Assembly (NCBI GenBank): GCA_947472885.1
Contig: CANJBX010000001.1
Location: 84,946 to 148,945, forward strand
Direction: 5' to 3'
Source of the DNA: Hyphomicrobiaceae bacterium
GTDB lineage: Bacteria; Pseudomonadota; Alphaproteobacteria; Rhizobiales; Xanthobacteraceae
DNA: 64,000 bases
Positions 29,159 through 39,668 of the stretch are shown here, in pieces. The notes under the pieces are model-generated. The model was not told the DNA's origin. It did no database searches and saw nothing but the letters and a program-made list of their open reading frames with translations. Made by a program: the position numbers and the translations under genes. Every line of letters starts with the position of its first letter. The stretch's first letter is position 1.

Positions 29159-30235
29159 TCACGTTTCCTCCGCAAACTCCCACGCCTTGTCCGCCAGCGG
29201 CTTGACCATCTGCGCGCGGGCGGCGGCGTGCGCACTGGTCGCGGTGCCGTCGCGCACGCGGCCGACGATGCCCTGCACGATGGCGGCAAGGCGGAAGAAA
29301 TTATACGCAAGATAGAACGTGAGATGCGGACGCGGGTCGAGGCCCGTGCGCTTCACGTAATCGCCCACATAATTTTCCAGCGATGGAATGCCAAGCGCCG
29401 CGAGATCGCAGCCGACCAGCGAGCCGGTATCCGCGCCGCTGTCGGAGCGCGGCATGTGCCATTGCATCAGGTGATAGGAAAAATCCGCCAGCGGATCGCC
29501 GAGCGTCGAGAGTTCCCAATCCAGCACCGCCAACACTTTTGGTTCATTCGCGGCGAGGATCACGTTGTCGAGCCGGAAGTCGCCATGCACCAGCCGCACC
29601 GGACCTTGCGGCGGCAGATGTTGCGGTAGCCACGCGATGAGCTGCTCCATGGCTTCGACGCGTCCGGTTTCGGACGCGCGATATTGCTTCGACCAGCGCT
29701 CGACCTGCCGTGCGACATAGTTCTCGCCGCGTCCGAAATCCGACAGGCCGATGGCCTGCGGGTCGAATGTATGGAGTTGAGTGAGCGTGGCGTTCATGGC
29801 GTCGTAGGTCGCAGCGCGCTCAGGAGGCGTCACGCCCGGCATGTCCGGCTCCCAGATCACGCGGCCTTCGACGTGGCTCATGACATAGAAGGCCGTGCCG
29901 ATCACGTCAGGATCGTTGCAGAGAATAACTGGCTCGGCGACCGGGAAGCCCTGGCGGTGTAACGCCGCAATGACGCGGAATTCGCGGTCCACCGCATGCG
30001 CCGACGGCAGCAACTTGCCCGGCGGCTTTCGCCGCAGCACATAGCGGCGCGCAGGCGTGGTCAGCAGGTAGGTCGGGTTCGACTGCCCGCCCTTGAATTG
30101 CTGGGCGGTCAACGGGCCTGCGAAACCTTCGACGTTGCGGTTGAGATATTCTTCCAGCCTTGTCACAGCGAAACGCAGCGCGCCGGCGACCTCCTTGGTG
30201 CCGGTGAAGTCGCGCTGGCGGTCGATGCGGTCCAT
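29159..30235 (-). CDS. Phosphotransferase family protein (APH/ACAD10-like kinase)
   Basis: GGQSNPTYLLTT, VHGDFRLDNVILA, AVLDWELSTLGDPLADFSY. Confidence 0.88.
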   Translation of the reverse strand: MDRIDRQRDFTGTKEVAGALRFAVTRLEEYLNRNVEGFAGPLTAQQFKGGQSNPTYLLTTPARRYVLRRKPPGKLLPSAHAVDREFRVIAALHRQGFPVAEPVILCNDPDVIGTAFYVMSHVEGRVIWEPDMPGVTPPERAATYDAMNATLTQLHTFDPQAIGLSDFGRGENYVARQVERWSKQYRASETGRVEAMEQLIAWLPQHLPPQGPVRLVHGDFRLDNVILAANEPKVLAVLDWELSTLGDPLADFSYHLMQWHMPRSDSGADTGSLVGCDLAALGIPSLENYVGDYVKRTGLDPRPHLTFYLAYNFFRLAAIVQGIVGRVRDGTATSAHAAARAQMVKPLADKAWEFAEET

Positions 30236-30237
30236 GT

Positions 30238-31020
30238 CTAGCGGCCTGAACGGGGGCGGATTGGCACGTCATAGTGCTGCGCCGCGCCACCGCCTGCAAA
30301 GGTGAAGTGCCACCATTCGCGAAAATAATTGGAAAAGCCGCGCTTTCGCATCGCCGCGACCAGCGCCATCCGGCGCTGGTGCTGTTCAGGCAAGAGCTTG
30401 TCCACGTTGTTGTGGCTTCTGGGGTCGAGGCAATCGTAGCCGGTGCCCATATCGACGCTGTTGTCCGGCGCGCGCGCCGTTGCAGGCCCGGTGCACGGGC
30501 CGTAACCCGCTGCTGCGTCGAATGCAGGCGTGAGGGCGGCGTCTTTCTCGATCATGGTGAGGTCGATGGCGGTGCCGGTCGAATGGCGCGACACCCGCGC
30601 GATGTAGCCGAGTGCAAACAGGTTGCGCTTGTCGATATTGGGAAAGAACGGCTTGGTCGCCGCGCTGTCCTTGCTGTCCTGCGACCATTGCGCCATGGCG
30701 CGCGCCGCGCGTTCCGGCCGGTAGCAATCGTAAACCTTCAGCGCGCGGTTCGACGCGGCGAGGTCGGCCTGCACCAGCCGGAGTGCGGTTGCCGCCTCGC
30801 GCGTCAGCACGCATTCGGCGGCGTCGTAGCCGGGCAGCGGCTTGCCGGTGAAGTTGTTGGAGGTGGCGTAGCGGATGTCATGCGCAATCGTTGCATCGAC
30901 ATCGCGCAGATAAACGAGCGACGAGGGCAGTGCGGTCTGTGCGGACGTAACGGTGCAGGACGCTACAACGGACACAAACGCCGCTGCAGCGGTCGCTGTA
31001 CCGGAGAACTTCCGCGTCAT
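30238..31020 (-). CDS. M15 family D-Ala-D-Ala dipeptidase (VanX/DdpX-like)
   Basis: VYDCYRPERAARAM, SRHSTGTAIDLTMI, EWWHFTF; signal peptide. Confidence 0.88.
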   Translation of the reverse strand: MTRKFSGTATAAAAFVSVVASCTVTSAQTALPSSLVYLRDVDATIAHDIRYATSNNFTGKPLPGYDAAECVLTREAATALRLVQADLAASNRALKVYDCYRPERAARAMAQWSQDSKDSAATKPFFPNIDKRNLFALGYIARVSRHSTGTAIDLTMIEKDAALTPAFDAAAGYGPCTGPATARAPDNSVDMGTGYDCLDPRSHNNVDKLLPEQHQRRMALVAAMRKRGFSNYFREWWHFTFAGGGAAQHYDVPIRPRSGR

Positions 31021-32061
31021 TTATGGGTGGCGTGCCAGTTTTGCCGGCTTCTTGTTGCCGCGCGCCGCAAGCCTGATCTTGCCCTTGCCGCCCTTGTGCG
31101 CAACTTTCACCTTGGTCACGTCGTTGATGACCACGCGCGGCATCGGCCCCTTCGCCGCAATCGCGGTTTCCGACGGCGGCTTGAACCGGCAATAGAGATC
31201 GACCGCGTCGGCAATCGCGGCGGTGATCGGCGCGCGGTACTGCGCCTGCCGCAGTTTCCATTCCTCGCCGCGGTTGATGATCGAGCCGGCTTCGAGCAGC
31301 ACGGAGGGGACGCGCGTGTTTTTCAGCACCAGCAGCGCGTCGTAGCGGTAGACGCCGGCTTCCGCGTCGATGAGTTCGCGCTGTCGGCTGCCCATGATCT
31401 TTTCAATGTAGTGCGGCGTGTAGTGCAGCCCGCGAGCGGTCATTTCGTTGCCCATGGTTCGCGCAAACAGCACGCTCGAAGCGTAATGCGGATTTGCCGC
31501 CGACACGAAAATCGAATGTCCGGCAAACTTGTCGCTGAAGTTGCGGGTCTTGTCGTCGTACTGGAAGGTTTGGAGCAGGTTGTCCGGCACCGAGTCGTGG
31601 TGGATCGAGAGAAGCAGGTCCGGCGCGATCTTGTTGATGCGCGCGACGCGCGCGCCCAGTCCCGGCCGCGTCCTGCCTTCCGTGATCATCACCGCCGTAT
31701 TTTCAAAACCGCGCTTGTGCAGCACGTCATCGAGTTCGCGCGCCAGCGTAAGATTGAACTGGTATTCGTTCATGCCGCGCGCGCTCACCGCGCCTGCCGC
31801 TTCCAGGGTGTGGCCGACGTCGATCAGCAGGCGGAAACTGGTGCGGTCGCAGGTTGGCGCGGCAGTAACGCGCTGCAGCGATGCAAGCGAGGGCGCCACA
31901 ATCGGCCGTGCCTTGTGTCTGGCTATCTTGGCAATTTTCTTCGCTTTGGCCGCGGTAGCGACAGCGGGTTTCTTCGGCAGGGCGGCCAGTGCAGCCGACG
32001 ACGTTGCCGCGGCAAATGCCACGGCAAGCACCGCAGTTACGATGTGCCGGCAAGCTTTCAT
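31021..32061 (-). CDS. N-acetylmuramoyl-L-alanine amidase (Amidase_3)
   Basis: LLIDVGHTLEAAGAVSARGMNEYQFNL, LLLSIHHDSV, PSVLLEAGSIINRGEE; start trimmed to 32061. Confidence 0.85.
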   Translation of the reverse strand: MKACRHIVTAVLAVAFAAATSSAALAALPKKPAVATAAKAKKIAKIARHKARPIVAPSLASLQRVTAAPTCDRTSFRLLIDVGHTLEAAGAVSARGMNEYQFNLTLARELDDVLHKRGFENTAVMITEGRTRPGLGARVARINKIAPDLLLSIHHDSVPDNLLQTFQYDDKTRNFSDKFAGHSIFVSAANPHYASSVLFARTMGNEMTARGLHYTPHYIEKIMGSRQRELIDAEAGVYRYDALLVLKNTRVPSVLLEAGSIINRGEEWKLRQAQYRAPITAAIADAVDLYCRFKPPSETAIAAKGPMPRVVINDVTKVKVAHKGGKGKIRLAARGNKKPAKLARHP

Positions 32062-32166
32062 CTTTGCGGCCCCGATGAATCGCACCACCCCCGCGATCCG
32101 ATGGACGATGCTAGTAGAGGTTTCGGGGCTTGCCCAGTGCACCAAAAGCACACTTTGGCGCGGCGA

Positions 32167-33156
32167 TCAGTTTCCCCCGAAAAAGTCCAATAACGCCCGA
32201 GTGGTAGCATCCGGCGCTTCCTCCGGGATGAAATGCCCGCAGGGCAGCGCAAAACCCTGCACATTGGTTGCCCAGGCCTTCCAGAGTTCCAGCGGGTTGT
32301 TCTGCCCCGGCAGGCCGCGCTCGCCCCACAGCGCCAGCATGGGGCAGGTGATCTTGTTGCCGGCCTTGCGGTCGGCGTCGTCCAGTGCGCGGTCGATGGT
32401 CGCCCCGGCACGATAATCCTCACAGCCGGCATGGATGCGCAGCGGATCGGTGAACGAGGCGCGGTAATGCGCGATGGCGCGGTCGTCGAATGCGCCGCCG
32501 CCGGGCTTTACGGGTGCGCCGGTGGCTGCACCCGCCGCCGCGCCGCCGGAATGCGTGCCGCCGCGCTGCCATGCCGCCGAGAGCATGTCGAAATATGCGT
32601 TGGCCGACGTGCCGAGCAGCAATTCGGGCAGCGGCGCGTTCTGGGCGAGAAACATCCAGTGCCACGCGCGCATGGCAAGCCGCGCATCCATCTGGTCCCA
32701 CATGTCCCAGGTCGTGATGATGTCGAGCGTGCAGAGCTGTTCGACGCGGCCCGGATGATCGAGCGCAAGGCGATATGCGACACGCCCGCCGCGATCATGC
32801 CCCGCGATGCGGAAGCGCACATGGCCGAGTGCTTCCATGATATCGACCATCGCCTTCGCCATATTGCGCTTGGCATAGGGCGAGCGCAGCCGCTCGGCAT
32901 CGTCCTTGGCGGCGGAGAGATTGGACTCCGGCGCTGCCGACCAGCCGTAGCCGGGCAGGTCCGGGATCACGAGCGTGAACTTTTCCGCAAGCTTCGGCGC
33001 AACGATGTGCCACATCACGCCGGTCTGCGGATAGCCGTGGATCAACAACAATGGCGGACCCTTGCCGCCTGATCGCGCGAACATCTTGCCAATCGAGGTG
33101 TCGATCCAGTGCGACTGAAATCCGGGAAACAGATCGGCGAGGTCGGACATGGTCAT
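32167..33156 (-). CDS. Alpha/beta hydrolase (haloacetate dehalogenase/epoxide hydrolase-like)
   Basis: [50 protein letters not shown] overlap with the purD stop. Confidence 0.85.
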   Translation of the reverse strand: MTMSDLADLFPGFQSHWIDTSIGKMFARSGGKGPPLLLIHGYPQTGVMWHIVAPKLAEKFTLVIPDLPGYGWSAAPESNLSAAKDDAERLRSPYAKRNMAKAMVDIMEALGHVRFRIAGHDRGGRVAYRLALDHPGRVEQLCTLDIITTWDMWDQMDARLAMRAWHWMFLAQNAPLPELLLGTSANAYFDMLSAAWQRGGTHSGGAAAGAATGAPVKPGGGAFDDRAIAHYRASFTDPLRIHAGCEDYRAGATIDRALDDADRKAGNKITCPMLALWGERGLPGQNNPLELWKAWATNVQGFALPCGHFIPEEAPDATTRALLDFFGGN

Positions 33157-34433
33157 GCTCCCTTTTCGCGCTTGATCGCCTGCCAGCCGATGTCGCGGCG
33201 GCAGAAACCTTCCGGCCACGCAATCTTGTCGATGGCCGCATAGGCGCGGGCCTGTGCTTCGCTCACGCTTGAGCCTTGCGCCGAGACGTTCAGCACGCGG
33301 CCGCCATTGGCGAGGATGCGCCCGCCGTCGGCCCTGGTGCCGGCGTGGAAAATCTCGACGCCGTCGATTTTCTCCGCCGCATCGAGATTTTTGATTTCCG
33401 TGCCGCGCTCGTAATTGCCGGGATAGCCCTTCGCGGCCATGACGACGGTGAGCGCCGCATCCTTGAACCAGCGCAGGTCGAACGACTTGAGCTGCGCGTC
33501 GCACGACGCGATCAGCGCCGGCACGATGTCCGACTGCATCCGCAGCATCAGCACCTGGGTTTCCGGGTCGCCGAAGCGCGCGTTGTATTCGATCAGCTTG
33601 GGGCCATCTTTCGTAATCATCAGGCCTGCGAACAGCACGCCCTTGTAAGGGCAACCCATGGCTTTCATCGCCCGGATCGTCGGCAGCACAATCTCGTCGA
33701 GCGCACGCTTTTCCATCGCCGGCGTCATGATCGCGACGGGGGAGTAGGCGCCCATGCCGCCGGTGTTCGGGCCCTTGTCGCCATCGAACACACGCTTGTG
33801 GTCCTGCGCTGAGATGAGCGGCAGCGCGTTCTCGCCGTCGGAAAGGACGAAGAAGCTCGCTTCCTCGCCCTCGAGAAATTCCTCGACCACGACTTCCGCG
33901 CCGGCATCGCCAAGTCCGCCGCCGAACATCATGTCGATGGCGTCGTTGGCTTCAGCGAGCGTCATCGCGACGACGACGCCTTTGCCGGCGGCAAGACCGT
34001 CTGCCTTGATGACGATGGGGGCGCCTTGCTTCGCAATGTAGGCCTTCGCCGTCGCCGCATTCGTGAAGCGTTCATAGGCGGCGGTCGGAATGTTGTTGGC
34101 CTTGCAGATGTCCTTGGTGAAGCCCTTGGAGCCTTCGAGCCGCGCGGCGAGTTTGCCCGGGCCGAATGCCTTGATCCCGGCCTTGGCGAGATCATCGACG
34201 ATGCCGGCGGTCAGCGGTGCTTCGGGGCCGACGACGACAAAGCCGATGTTCTTTTCCTTGCAGAACGCGATGATGGCGGCGTGGTCTGCGATGTCGAGCG
34301 CAACGCAGGTCGCCTCGCGCGCAATGCCGGCGTTTCCCGGCGCGCAATAGAGCGTCTCGACCAGCGGGCTTGCCGCGATTTTCCATGCCAGCGCGTGTTC
34401 GCGCCCGCCGCCGCCGAGGATGAGAATATTCAT
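33153..34433 (-). CDS. purD: Phosphoribosylamine--glycine ligase
   Basis: [50 protein letters not shown]. Confidence 0.97.
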   Translation of the reverse strand: MNILILGGGGREHALAWKIAASPLVETLYCAPGNAGIAREATCVALDIADHAAIIAFCKEKNIGFVVVGPEAPLTAGIVDDLAKAGIKAFGPGKLAARLEGSKGFTKDICKANNIPTAAYERFTNAATAKAYIAKQGAPIVIKADGLAAGKGVVVAMTLAEANDAIDMMFGGGLGDAGAEVVVEEFLEGEEASFFVLSDGENALPLISAQDHKRVFDGDKGPNTGGMGAYSPVAIMTPAMEKRALDEIVLPTIRAMKAMGCPYKGVLFAGLMITKDGPKLIEYNARFGDPETQVLMLRMQSDIVPALIASCDAQLKSFDLRWFKDAALTVVMAAKGYPGNYERGTEIKNLDAAEKIDGVEIFHAGTRADGGRILANGGRVLNVSAQGSSVSEAQARAYAAIDKIAWPEGFCRRDIGWQAIKREKGA

Positions 34434-34635
34434 GCCTGCCGCACTCTGGAAAATGGACTATGCGAAACGCATAGCATGGCGAGGGTGCCGGGCAACCCAT
34501 TTGGCCGCGTTATCAAACGCGCAAGCGGGCATTCGTCGCCCCCGTGGGCCAGCCATGCAGCACGATTGGGGTTGTTGCGCTGGTCTTGCCCACGAATCCG
34601 CGATAAACGCTGGGTTCCTCCAGCCGGGGCAGTTC

Positions 34636-35850
34636 GTGACCGATGTGAATTCGCAGCCGCGTCCGATGTCGCGCGCCGCCATGGTACTCGCCGCCGGTTT
34701 TGTCCTGACGTTGTTTGGCGGCGGTTCTCGGTTTGTCATCGGGCTTGTGCTCAAGCCGGTGGTCGATGAGCTGTGCTGGCCGCGCAGCTACCTCGGCATT
34801 GCCGTCGGGCTTTATTTCGTCGTCACGGCGGTCTGCACCTTCTATGCGGGCAAGCTCGCCGACCGCGTGAGCTTTCGCATTCTCTTCGGTGCGGGCCTCG
34901 CCGTCAGCGGCGTCGGTGTCGGGCTGATGGGGTTCATGACCGAGCCGTGGCACGCGCTGGTGCTGTATGGCGTGATCTTCGCGATTGGCAACGGCGCGGT
35001 ATCGACGCCGCCGGTTGGCGTGATGGTGACGCGCGCATTTCCGGGCCGCACCGGGCTCGCCAATTCGCTGGTGCTGTCGGGCATGACCATCGGGCAACTG
35101 GTGATGGTCGCGATCCTCTCGCTCGTGCTGGTGGCGATCGGCTGGCGTTCGGTATTCTTCTGGATCGGTCTTGCGCATGCGGCGCTGCTGATTGTCGTGC
35201 TGCCTGCGATTCCCGCGAAACCGACGGCACAGGCCATCGCCGCCGCGCCGCGGCGTGAAGGCATGACCCTGAAGCAGGCGATGCAGACGCGGCAGTTCTG
35301 GATGTTGTGCGTGATCTTCGCGGTCTGCGGTCTCGACGATTTCTTCGTCACCACCCATGTGGTGGCGTTCGCCCAGGATCGCGGCGTCGTACCGTTGATC
35401 GCGGGTTATCTTTTCGCGGTCATGGGTCTCACGGGTTTTGTCGGTGTGATCTCGGCGGGCCTGTGGGGCGACCGCGCAGGGCCGGTGTGGCCGACGGCGG
35501 CTGCTTTCGCCGTTCGCATCGCGGTGTTTGCCCTGATCGTGGTCGATCAATCGCCGCTGTCGATCACGATCTTCTGCCTGGCATTCGGCCTGACATTCCT
35601 CGTCACCGCGCCGCTCACGGTGCTGTTCGTGCGCGATGCTTTCGGCATGGCGAATCTTGGCGCGATTTCCGGCGTCATTACCATGGTGCACATGGTTTTT
35701 GGCGGCATCGGCGCTTACGCAGGTGCAGCAATTTTCGACAGATCCGGCCGCTACGATCTCGCATTCGTGATCGTGCTGGTGGCGACTGTCGTCGCATTGG
35801 TGCTGATGATGTGCCTGGATCGCGGTCACGCTGTCAGACCGGCGTCGTAA
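34636..35850 (+). CDS. MFS transporter
   Basis: Twelve-TM-like hydrophobicity; FGGGSRFVIGLVLKPVVDEL; start uncertain (GTG 34636 or ATG 34666). Confidence 0.8.
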   Translation: MTDVNSQPRPMSRAAMVLAAGFVLTLFGGGSRFVIGLVLKPVVDELCWPRSYLGIAVGLYFVVTAVCTFYAGKLADRVSFRILFGAGLAVSGVGVGLMGFMTEPWHALVLYGVIFAIGNGAVSTPPVGVMVTRAFPGRTGLANSLVLSGMTIGQLVMVAILSLVLVAIGWRSVFFWIGLAHAALLIVVLPAIPAKPTAQAIAAAPRREGMTLKQAMQTRQFWMLCVIFAVCGLDDFFVTTHVVAFAQDRGVVPLIAGYLFAVMGLTGFVGVISAGLWGDRAGPVWPTAAAFAVRIAVFALIVVDQSPLSITIFCLAFGLTFLVTAPLTVLFVRDAFGMANLGAISGVITMVHMVFGGIGAYAGAAIFDRSGRYDLAFVIVLVATVVALVLMMCLDRGHAVRPAS

Positions 35851-35993
35851 TCCCGGAATATTCCCTCATTCTCGGAATAATCTTTTCAGGCCGGGGTTGA
35901 ACCATGGCGTGGCGATCCGTCGCGCGCCTTGGAAACCAAAAACACGCTCGATGTGAAAAGTTTTCGTCGGGTAACATCATCAGGGAGAATAAA

Positions 35994-36650
35994 ATGAGCG
36001 CTCGCCTTTCACTTATTGCTGCAACTGCGGTTGCTTCGCTCGCTATGGGCGGGACCGCGATGGCGCAGCAGAATGCCACCTCGTTCTTCGTCACCAGCGT
36101 CGGCTCCGGCAAGGGCGCGGACCTCGGCGGTCTCGCCGGCGCGGATACGCATTGCCAGAACCTCGCGCAGGCCGCGGGCGCGGGCGCCAAGACCTGGCGC
36201 GCGTATCTGAGCGCACATGCCACCGCCAATTCGCCGGCCGTGAATGCGCGTGACCGGATCGGCAACGGCCCCTGGCAGAATGCCAAGGGCGTTGTAATTG
36301 CCAAGACCGTCGATGAACTTCATGGCGCCAACAACATCACCAAGCAGACTGCGCTGACGGAAAAAGGCGATGGCGTGCCCGGCCGTGGCGACACGCCGAA
36401 CGAGCATGACGTGCTGACCGGCTCGACCGCGGAAGGCCGCGTGTTTCCAGGCAACCTCAGCCTGACCTGCGGTAACTGGACCTCAAGCACGTTCGGCAGC
36501 GCCGAAGTCGGTCACTCGGATCGTCAGGGCCAGACCGATACCGACATCGCGAAGTCGTGGAATTCCTCGCACATGTCGCGGTCGTGCAGCCAGCCGGACC
36601 TCGTCGCCACGGGCGGCGCGGGGCGTTTCTATTGCTTCGCGACGAACTAG
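35994..36650 (+). CDS. Secreted lectin-like/hypothetical protein
   Basis: Signal peptide, then GADTHCQNLAQAAGAGAKTWRAYLSAHATANSPAVNARDRIGNGPW...CGNWTSS...RFYCFATN; multiple Cys. Confidence 0.65.
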   Translation: MSARLSLIAATAVASLAMGGTAMAQQNATSFFVTSVGSGKGADLGGLAGADTHCQNLAQAAGAGAKTWRAYLSAHATANSPAVNARDRIGNGPWQNAKGVVIAKTVDELHGANNITKQTALTEKGDGVPGRGDTPNEHDVLTGSTAEGRVFPGNLSLTCGNWTSSTFGSAEVGHSDRQGQTDTDIAKSWNSSHMSRSCSQPDLVATGGAGRFYCFATN

Positions 36651-36671
36651 ATCATTTGATGTGTTAGAGAG

Positions 36672-36705
36672 CAGGCAGTGGCGAAAACCGCTGCCTGTTT
36701 TCTTT
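36672..36705 (+). terminator. Rho-independent terminator
   Basis: CAGGCAGTGG-cgaaaa-CCGCTGCCTG then TTTTCTTTT (one T-G wobble). Confidence 0.8.
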
Positions 36706-36756
36706 TGAGCTAGAGCGTAATCATATTTGTTTGAATTGATGTTGTCGCGAACTCTG

Positions 36757-36885
36757 GTTACCTCTCCCCGCTCGCGGGGAGAGGTCGGATTGCGAAAGCA
36801 ATCCGGGTGAGGGGCAATTGTGCATGTCTCGATACGCCCCTCACCCCGACCCTCTCCCCGCGAGCGGGGAGAGGGAGCGCACCGT
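36757..36885. repeat. Intergenic hairpin repeat (copy C) ending GAGCGCACCGT
   Basis: gttacctctccccgctcgcggggagaggtc ... ccctctccccgcgagcggggagagggagcgcaccgt. Confidence 0.8.
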
Positions 36886-36921
36886 CGTCGCTGCAAGCGC
36901 GCGGATTAAAGGGATACTGCG

Positions 36922-38352
36922 TTAGCGCGTGTGGCCGGTGTTGAGCGGCTTCTCTTCCAGAATCCACATCGTAATCAGCGCGGCGAACAGGCTAACGGCC
37001 GCAATGCCGAACACGATCTGGAAGCTGGTGGCCGAGCTGACCGTCGTCGCCGCCGAACCCTTCAAGGTGATCGCACCGAAGATCGCAACCAGAATGGTCG
37101 AATAGAGACTGCGCAGGAAGTTCATCCCGCCGACAGCGGTGCCGAACTGCCAAGGCGGCACGGTGTTTTGCAATGCGACGCCGGTTAACGGCGCCAGCGG
37201 GCCGAAGCCGAACGCCAGCACGGCCAGGATGATTTCAAATCCCCAGATGTTGAGGTTCTGGGCTTGCCACGCCAGCACGGCGACGGCGAGCAACGCCGTC
37301 ACGAGTCCCACCAGCGGCACGATCTTGTAACGGCGGTGCCTGGCGATCATCGGCGAGGTCACGCCGGCGCTCACGTTGAGGACGCCCATCAACACCATCA
37401 GCGACAGGCCGGCCGAGGTCGCGCTCATCAGCATGACGTCCTGCAAATAGACCGGCAGGTAGATGTTGAGCGCCACAATGGCGCCCCAGCCGAGCGAATT
37501 TGTTGCGACGGCGCAGCGCGCCACTGGGTCCTGCATGATCGACAGTGGAATGAGCGGCTCCGGCGCTGTCCGCAGCCGCCAGAAGAACAGGCCGCAGAAG
37601 ATGGCCGCCGTCGCGAACAGGCCGAGGATTTCCGGCGACGACCACGGAAAGCGCACGCCGCCGGTCGTCAGCGCCAGCATGAAGCTCACGGTCGATATCA
37701 CGATCAGCGCGGCGCCAAGGAGGTTGAGCTTGTGCGGACGATCATGACGCGGCAGGCGGCGCATCACCGCGAGCGTGAAGAAGATTGCCACCAGCGCCAT
37801 CGGAACGTTGATCCAGAAGATCGCCGACCAGTGGAAATAGTCGGCGAGAAAGCCGCCGAGCGCCGGGCTGCACGCGCCCGCGGTCGTGTAGGTCATGGCG
37901 AAGTAGCCGTAATATTTCGCGCGGTCCTTCGGCGTCGATACGTCGCCGAGCACGATCATGCCGGTGGAGGTGAGGCCGCCGCCGCCGAGCCCGTGCAAAG
38001 TGCGGCCGAGGATCAGCACCGTCATGTTGGGCGCGAGCGCGCAGACGAGCGAACCCGCGAGCCAGCAGCCGATGGCGATTTGCAGCGTGAAGCGGCGGCC
38101 ATAAATGTCGCTGATCTTGCCATAAAGCGGCGTCGAGGCGGTCGCGGCGATGAGGTAGGTGGTGATGAGCCACGGCAGGTTATGGATGTTGCCGAACTCG
38201 CGGCCGATGGCGGGCAGTGCGCTCGCCAGCACGGTCTGGTCCATGGAGCCCATGAAGACCGGAACCATCATGGCAATGACGATCAGGCGGGCCTCGCGGT
38301 GTGCGAGCGGGGCTGGGTCCTGCGGCGCACCCTGCGGTGTCTTGGCTTCCAT
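36922..38352 (-). CDS. DHA2-type MFS multidrug transporter
   Basis: FMGSMDQTVLASALPAIGREFG, TSTPLYGKISDIYGRRFTLQIAI; 14-TM-like. Confidence 0.9.
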   Translation of the reverse strand: MEAKTPQGAPQDPAPLAHREARLIVIAMMVPVFMGSMDQTVLASALPAIGREFGNIHNLPWLITTYLIAATASTPLYGKISDIYGRRFTLQIAIGCWLAGSLVCALAPNMTVLILGRTLHGLGGGGLTSTGMIVLGDVSTPKDRAKYYGYFAMTYTTAGACSPALGGFLADYFHWSAIFWINVPMALVAIFFTLAVMRRLPRHDRPHKLNLLGAALIVISTVSFMLALTTGGVRFPWSSPEILGLFATAAIFCGLFFWRLRTAPEPLIPLSIMQDPVARCAVATNSLGWGAIVALNIYLPVYLQDVMLMSATSAGLSLMVLMGVLNVSAGVTSPMIARHRRYKIVPLVGLVTALLAVAVLAWQAQNLNIWGFEIILAVLAFGFGPLAPLTGVALQNTVPPWQFGTAVGGMNFLRSLYSTILVAIFGAITLKGSAATTVSSATSFQIVFGIAAVSLFAALITMWILEEKPLNTGHTR

Positions 38353-38473
38353 CCCGGTTCCGGCTGTGCGTGTTGTGGTGCGACATTGCGGCGCTTCGCA
38401 CGCAATGACAACCGCGTTGGCGGGGATCAGCGTTGCAGCAACCGGATACGTCGTTCGGCGGGAACGCCGGGGC

Positions 38474-39658
38474 TTACAGCCCCAGCATCGCCTTGGCGAG
38501 AATGCCGGTTTGGATTTCCGAGGTGCCGCCGAGAATCGTGTAGGCGCGGAAGTTGAGGTAGCGCGGCGTCTGCGTCAGCATCTCTTCCTCGTCGGGCGGC
38601 AGTTGCAGGCTCTCGAACAGCGGGCGTTCGGGAATGAACTTCAGCGCGTCGGCGCCGATGGCATCGACGGCAAGTTCTGAAATGTCCTGGCGCAGCTGGC
38701 TCCAGCGCAGCTTCAGGAGCGACGACACCGGGCCGGGGTTCGCGCCCGACTGCAACGCCGACAGCGTCGAGATGTCGATCATCTCCATGGCGTCGAGATC
38801 GGTGCCGAGTTCGGCGAGCTTCGAAATGACCGCCTGATCGTCCGGGCAGCGCGCCTGCACGAGCTTCACGAGCTTGGTGAACTGGGCGCGCACACGGCCG
38901 GCCTGCAACGCGCCACCGCGTTCGAATTCGAGCAGATACTTGGCGACTTCCCAACCCTTGTTCTCTTCGCCGATGCGGCCGGACTTCGGCACGCGCACAT
39001 TGTCGAAGAATACCTCGTTGAATTCGTGGTCGCCGCCATTACCAACGATCGGACGCACGGTGATGCCGGGCGTGTTCATTTCCAGCAGGATGAAGCTGAT
39101 GCCTTCCTGACGCTTGCCTTCGGTCGAGGTGCGCACCAGCGCGAACAAGCGGTTCGACTTGTGCCCGAACGTCGTCCAGATTTTCTGTCCGTTGACAATA
39201 TAATCGTCGCCGTCGGAAATCGCGCGCGTCTTGAGCGAGGCAAGGTCGGAGCCTGAGCCCGGTTCGGAATAACCCTGCGCCCAGTGATCGTCGCCGGAGA
39301 CGATGCCGGGAAGATATTTCTGCTTCTGCGCGTCGGTGCCGTATTTGAGAAGGACCGGGCCGACCATGCGCTGTCCTGCGCCGTTGTAGATCGGCGCGCC
39401 GGCGCGGGCGCATTCGGTGTCGAAAATATAGGACTGCACCGGCGTCCACTCCGTGCCGCCGTATTGTCTGGGCCACGACGGAACCGACCAGCCCTTTTTC
39501 ACCAGCGACTTGTGAAAGCCGGCGGCGACTTCCGGCTCGGAAGAAAAGCCGGTGGTGAGCGCCTGGCTGCGCTTCATGTCGGGCGGCACGGCGTCCTTGA
39601 GGAATGCGCGGACTTCGTCGCGGAACTTGATGTCGTCTTGGGTGAGGGAGAGATCCAT
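38474..39658 (-). CDS. Acyl-CoA dehydrogenase
   Basis: WAQGYSEPGSGSDLASLKTRA, GQKIWTTFGHKSNRLFALVRT, YTILGGTSEIQTGILAK. Confidence 0.92.
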   Translation of the reverse strand: MDLSLTQDDIKFRDEVRAFLKDAVPPDMKRSQALTTGFSSEPEVAAGFHKSLVKKGWSVPSWPRQYGGTEWTPVQSYIFDTECARAGAPIYNGAGQRMVGPVLLKYGTDAQKQKYLPGIVSGDDHWAQGYSEPGSGSDLASLKTRAISDGDDYIVNGQKIWTTFGHKSNRLFALVRTSTEGKRQEGISFILLEMNTPGITVRPIVGNGGDHEFNEVFFDNVRVPKSGRIGEENKGWEVAKYLLEFERGGALQAGRVRAQFTKLVKLVQARCPDDQAVISKLAELGTDLDAMEMIDISTLSALQSGANPGPVSSLLKLRWSQLRQDISELAVDAIGADALKFIPERPLFESLQLPPDEEEMLTQTPRYLNFRAYTILGGTSEIQTGILAKAMLGL

Positions 39659-39668
39659 GATCGTGACC

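Noticed and set aside
30274-32193. 639-aa plus-strand ORF
   Set aside because: Antisense to the VanX-like and amidase genes; low-complexity R/V/H composition and no motifs.
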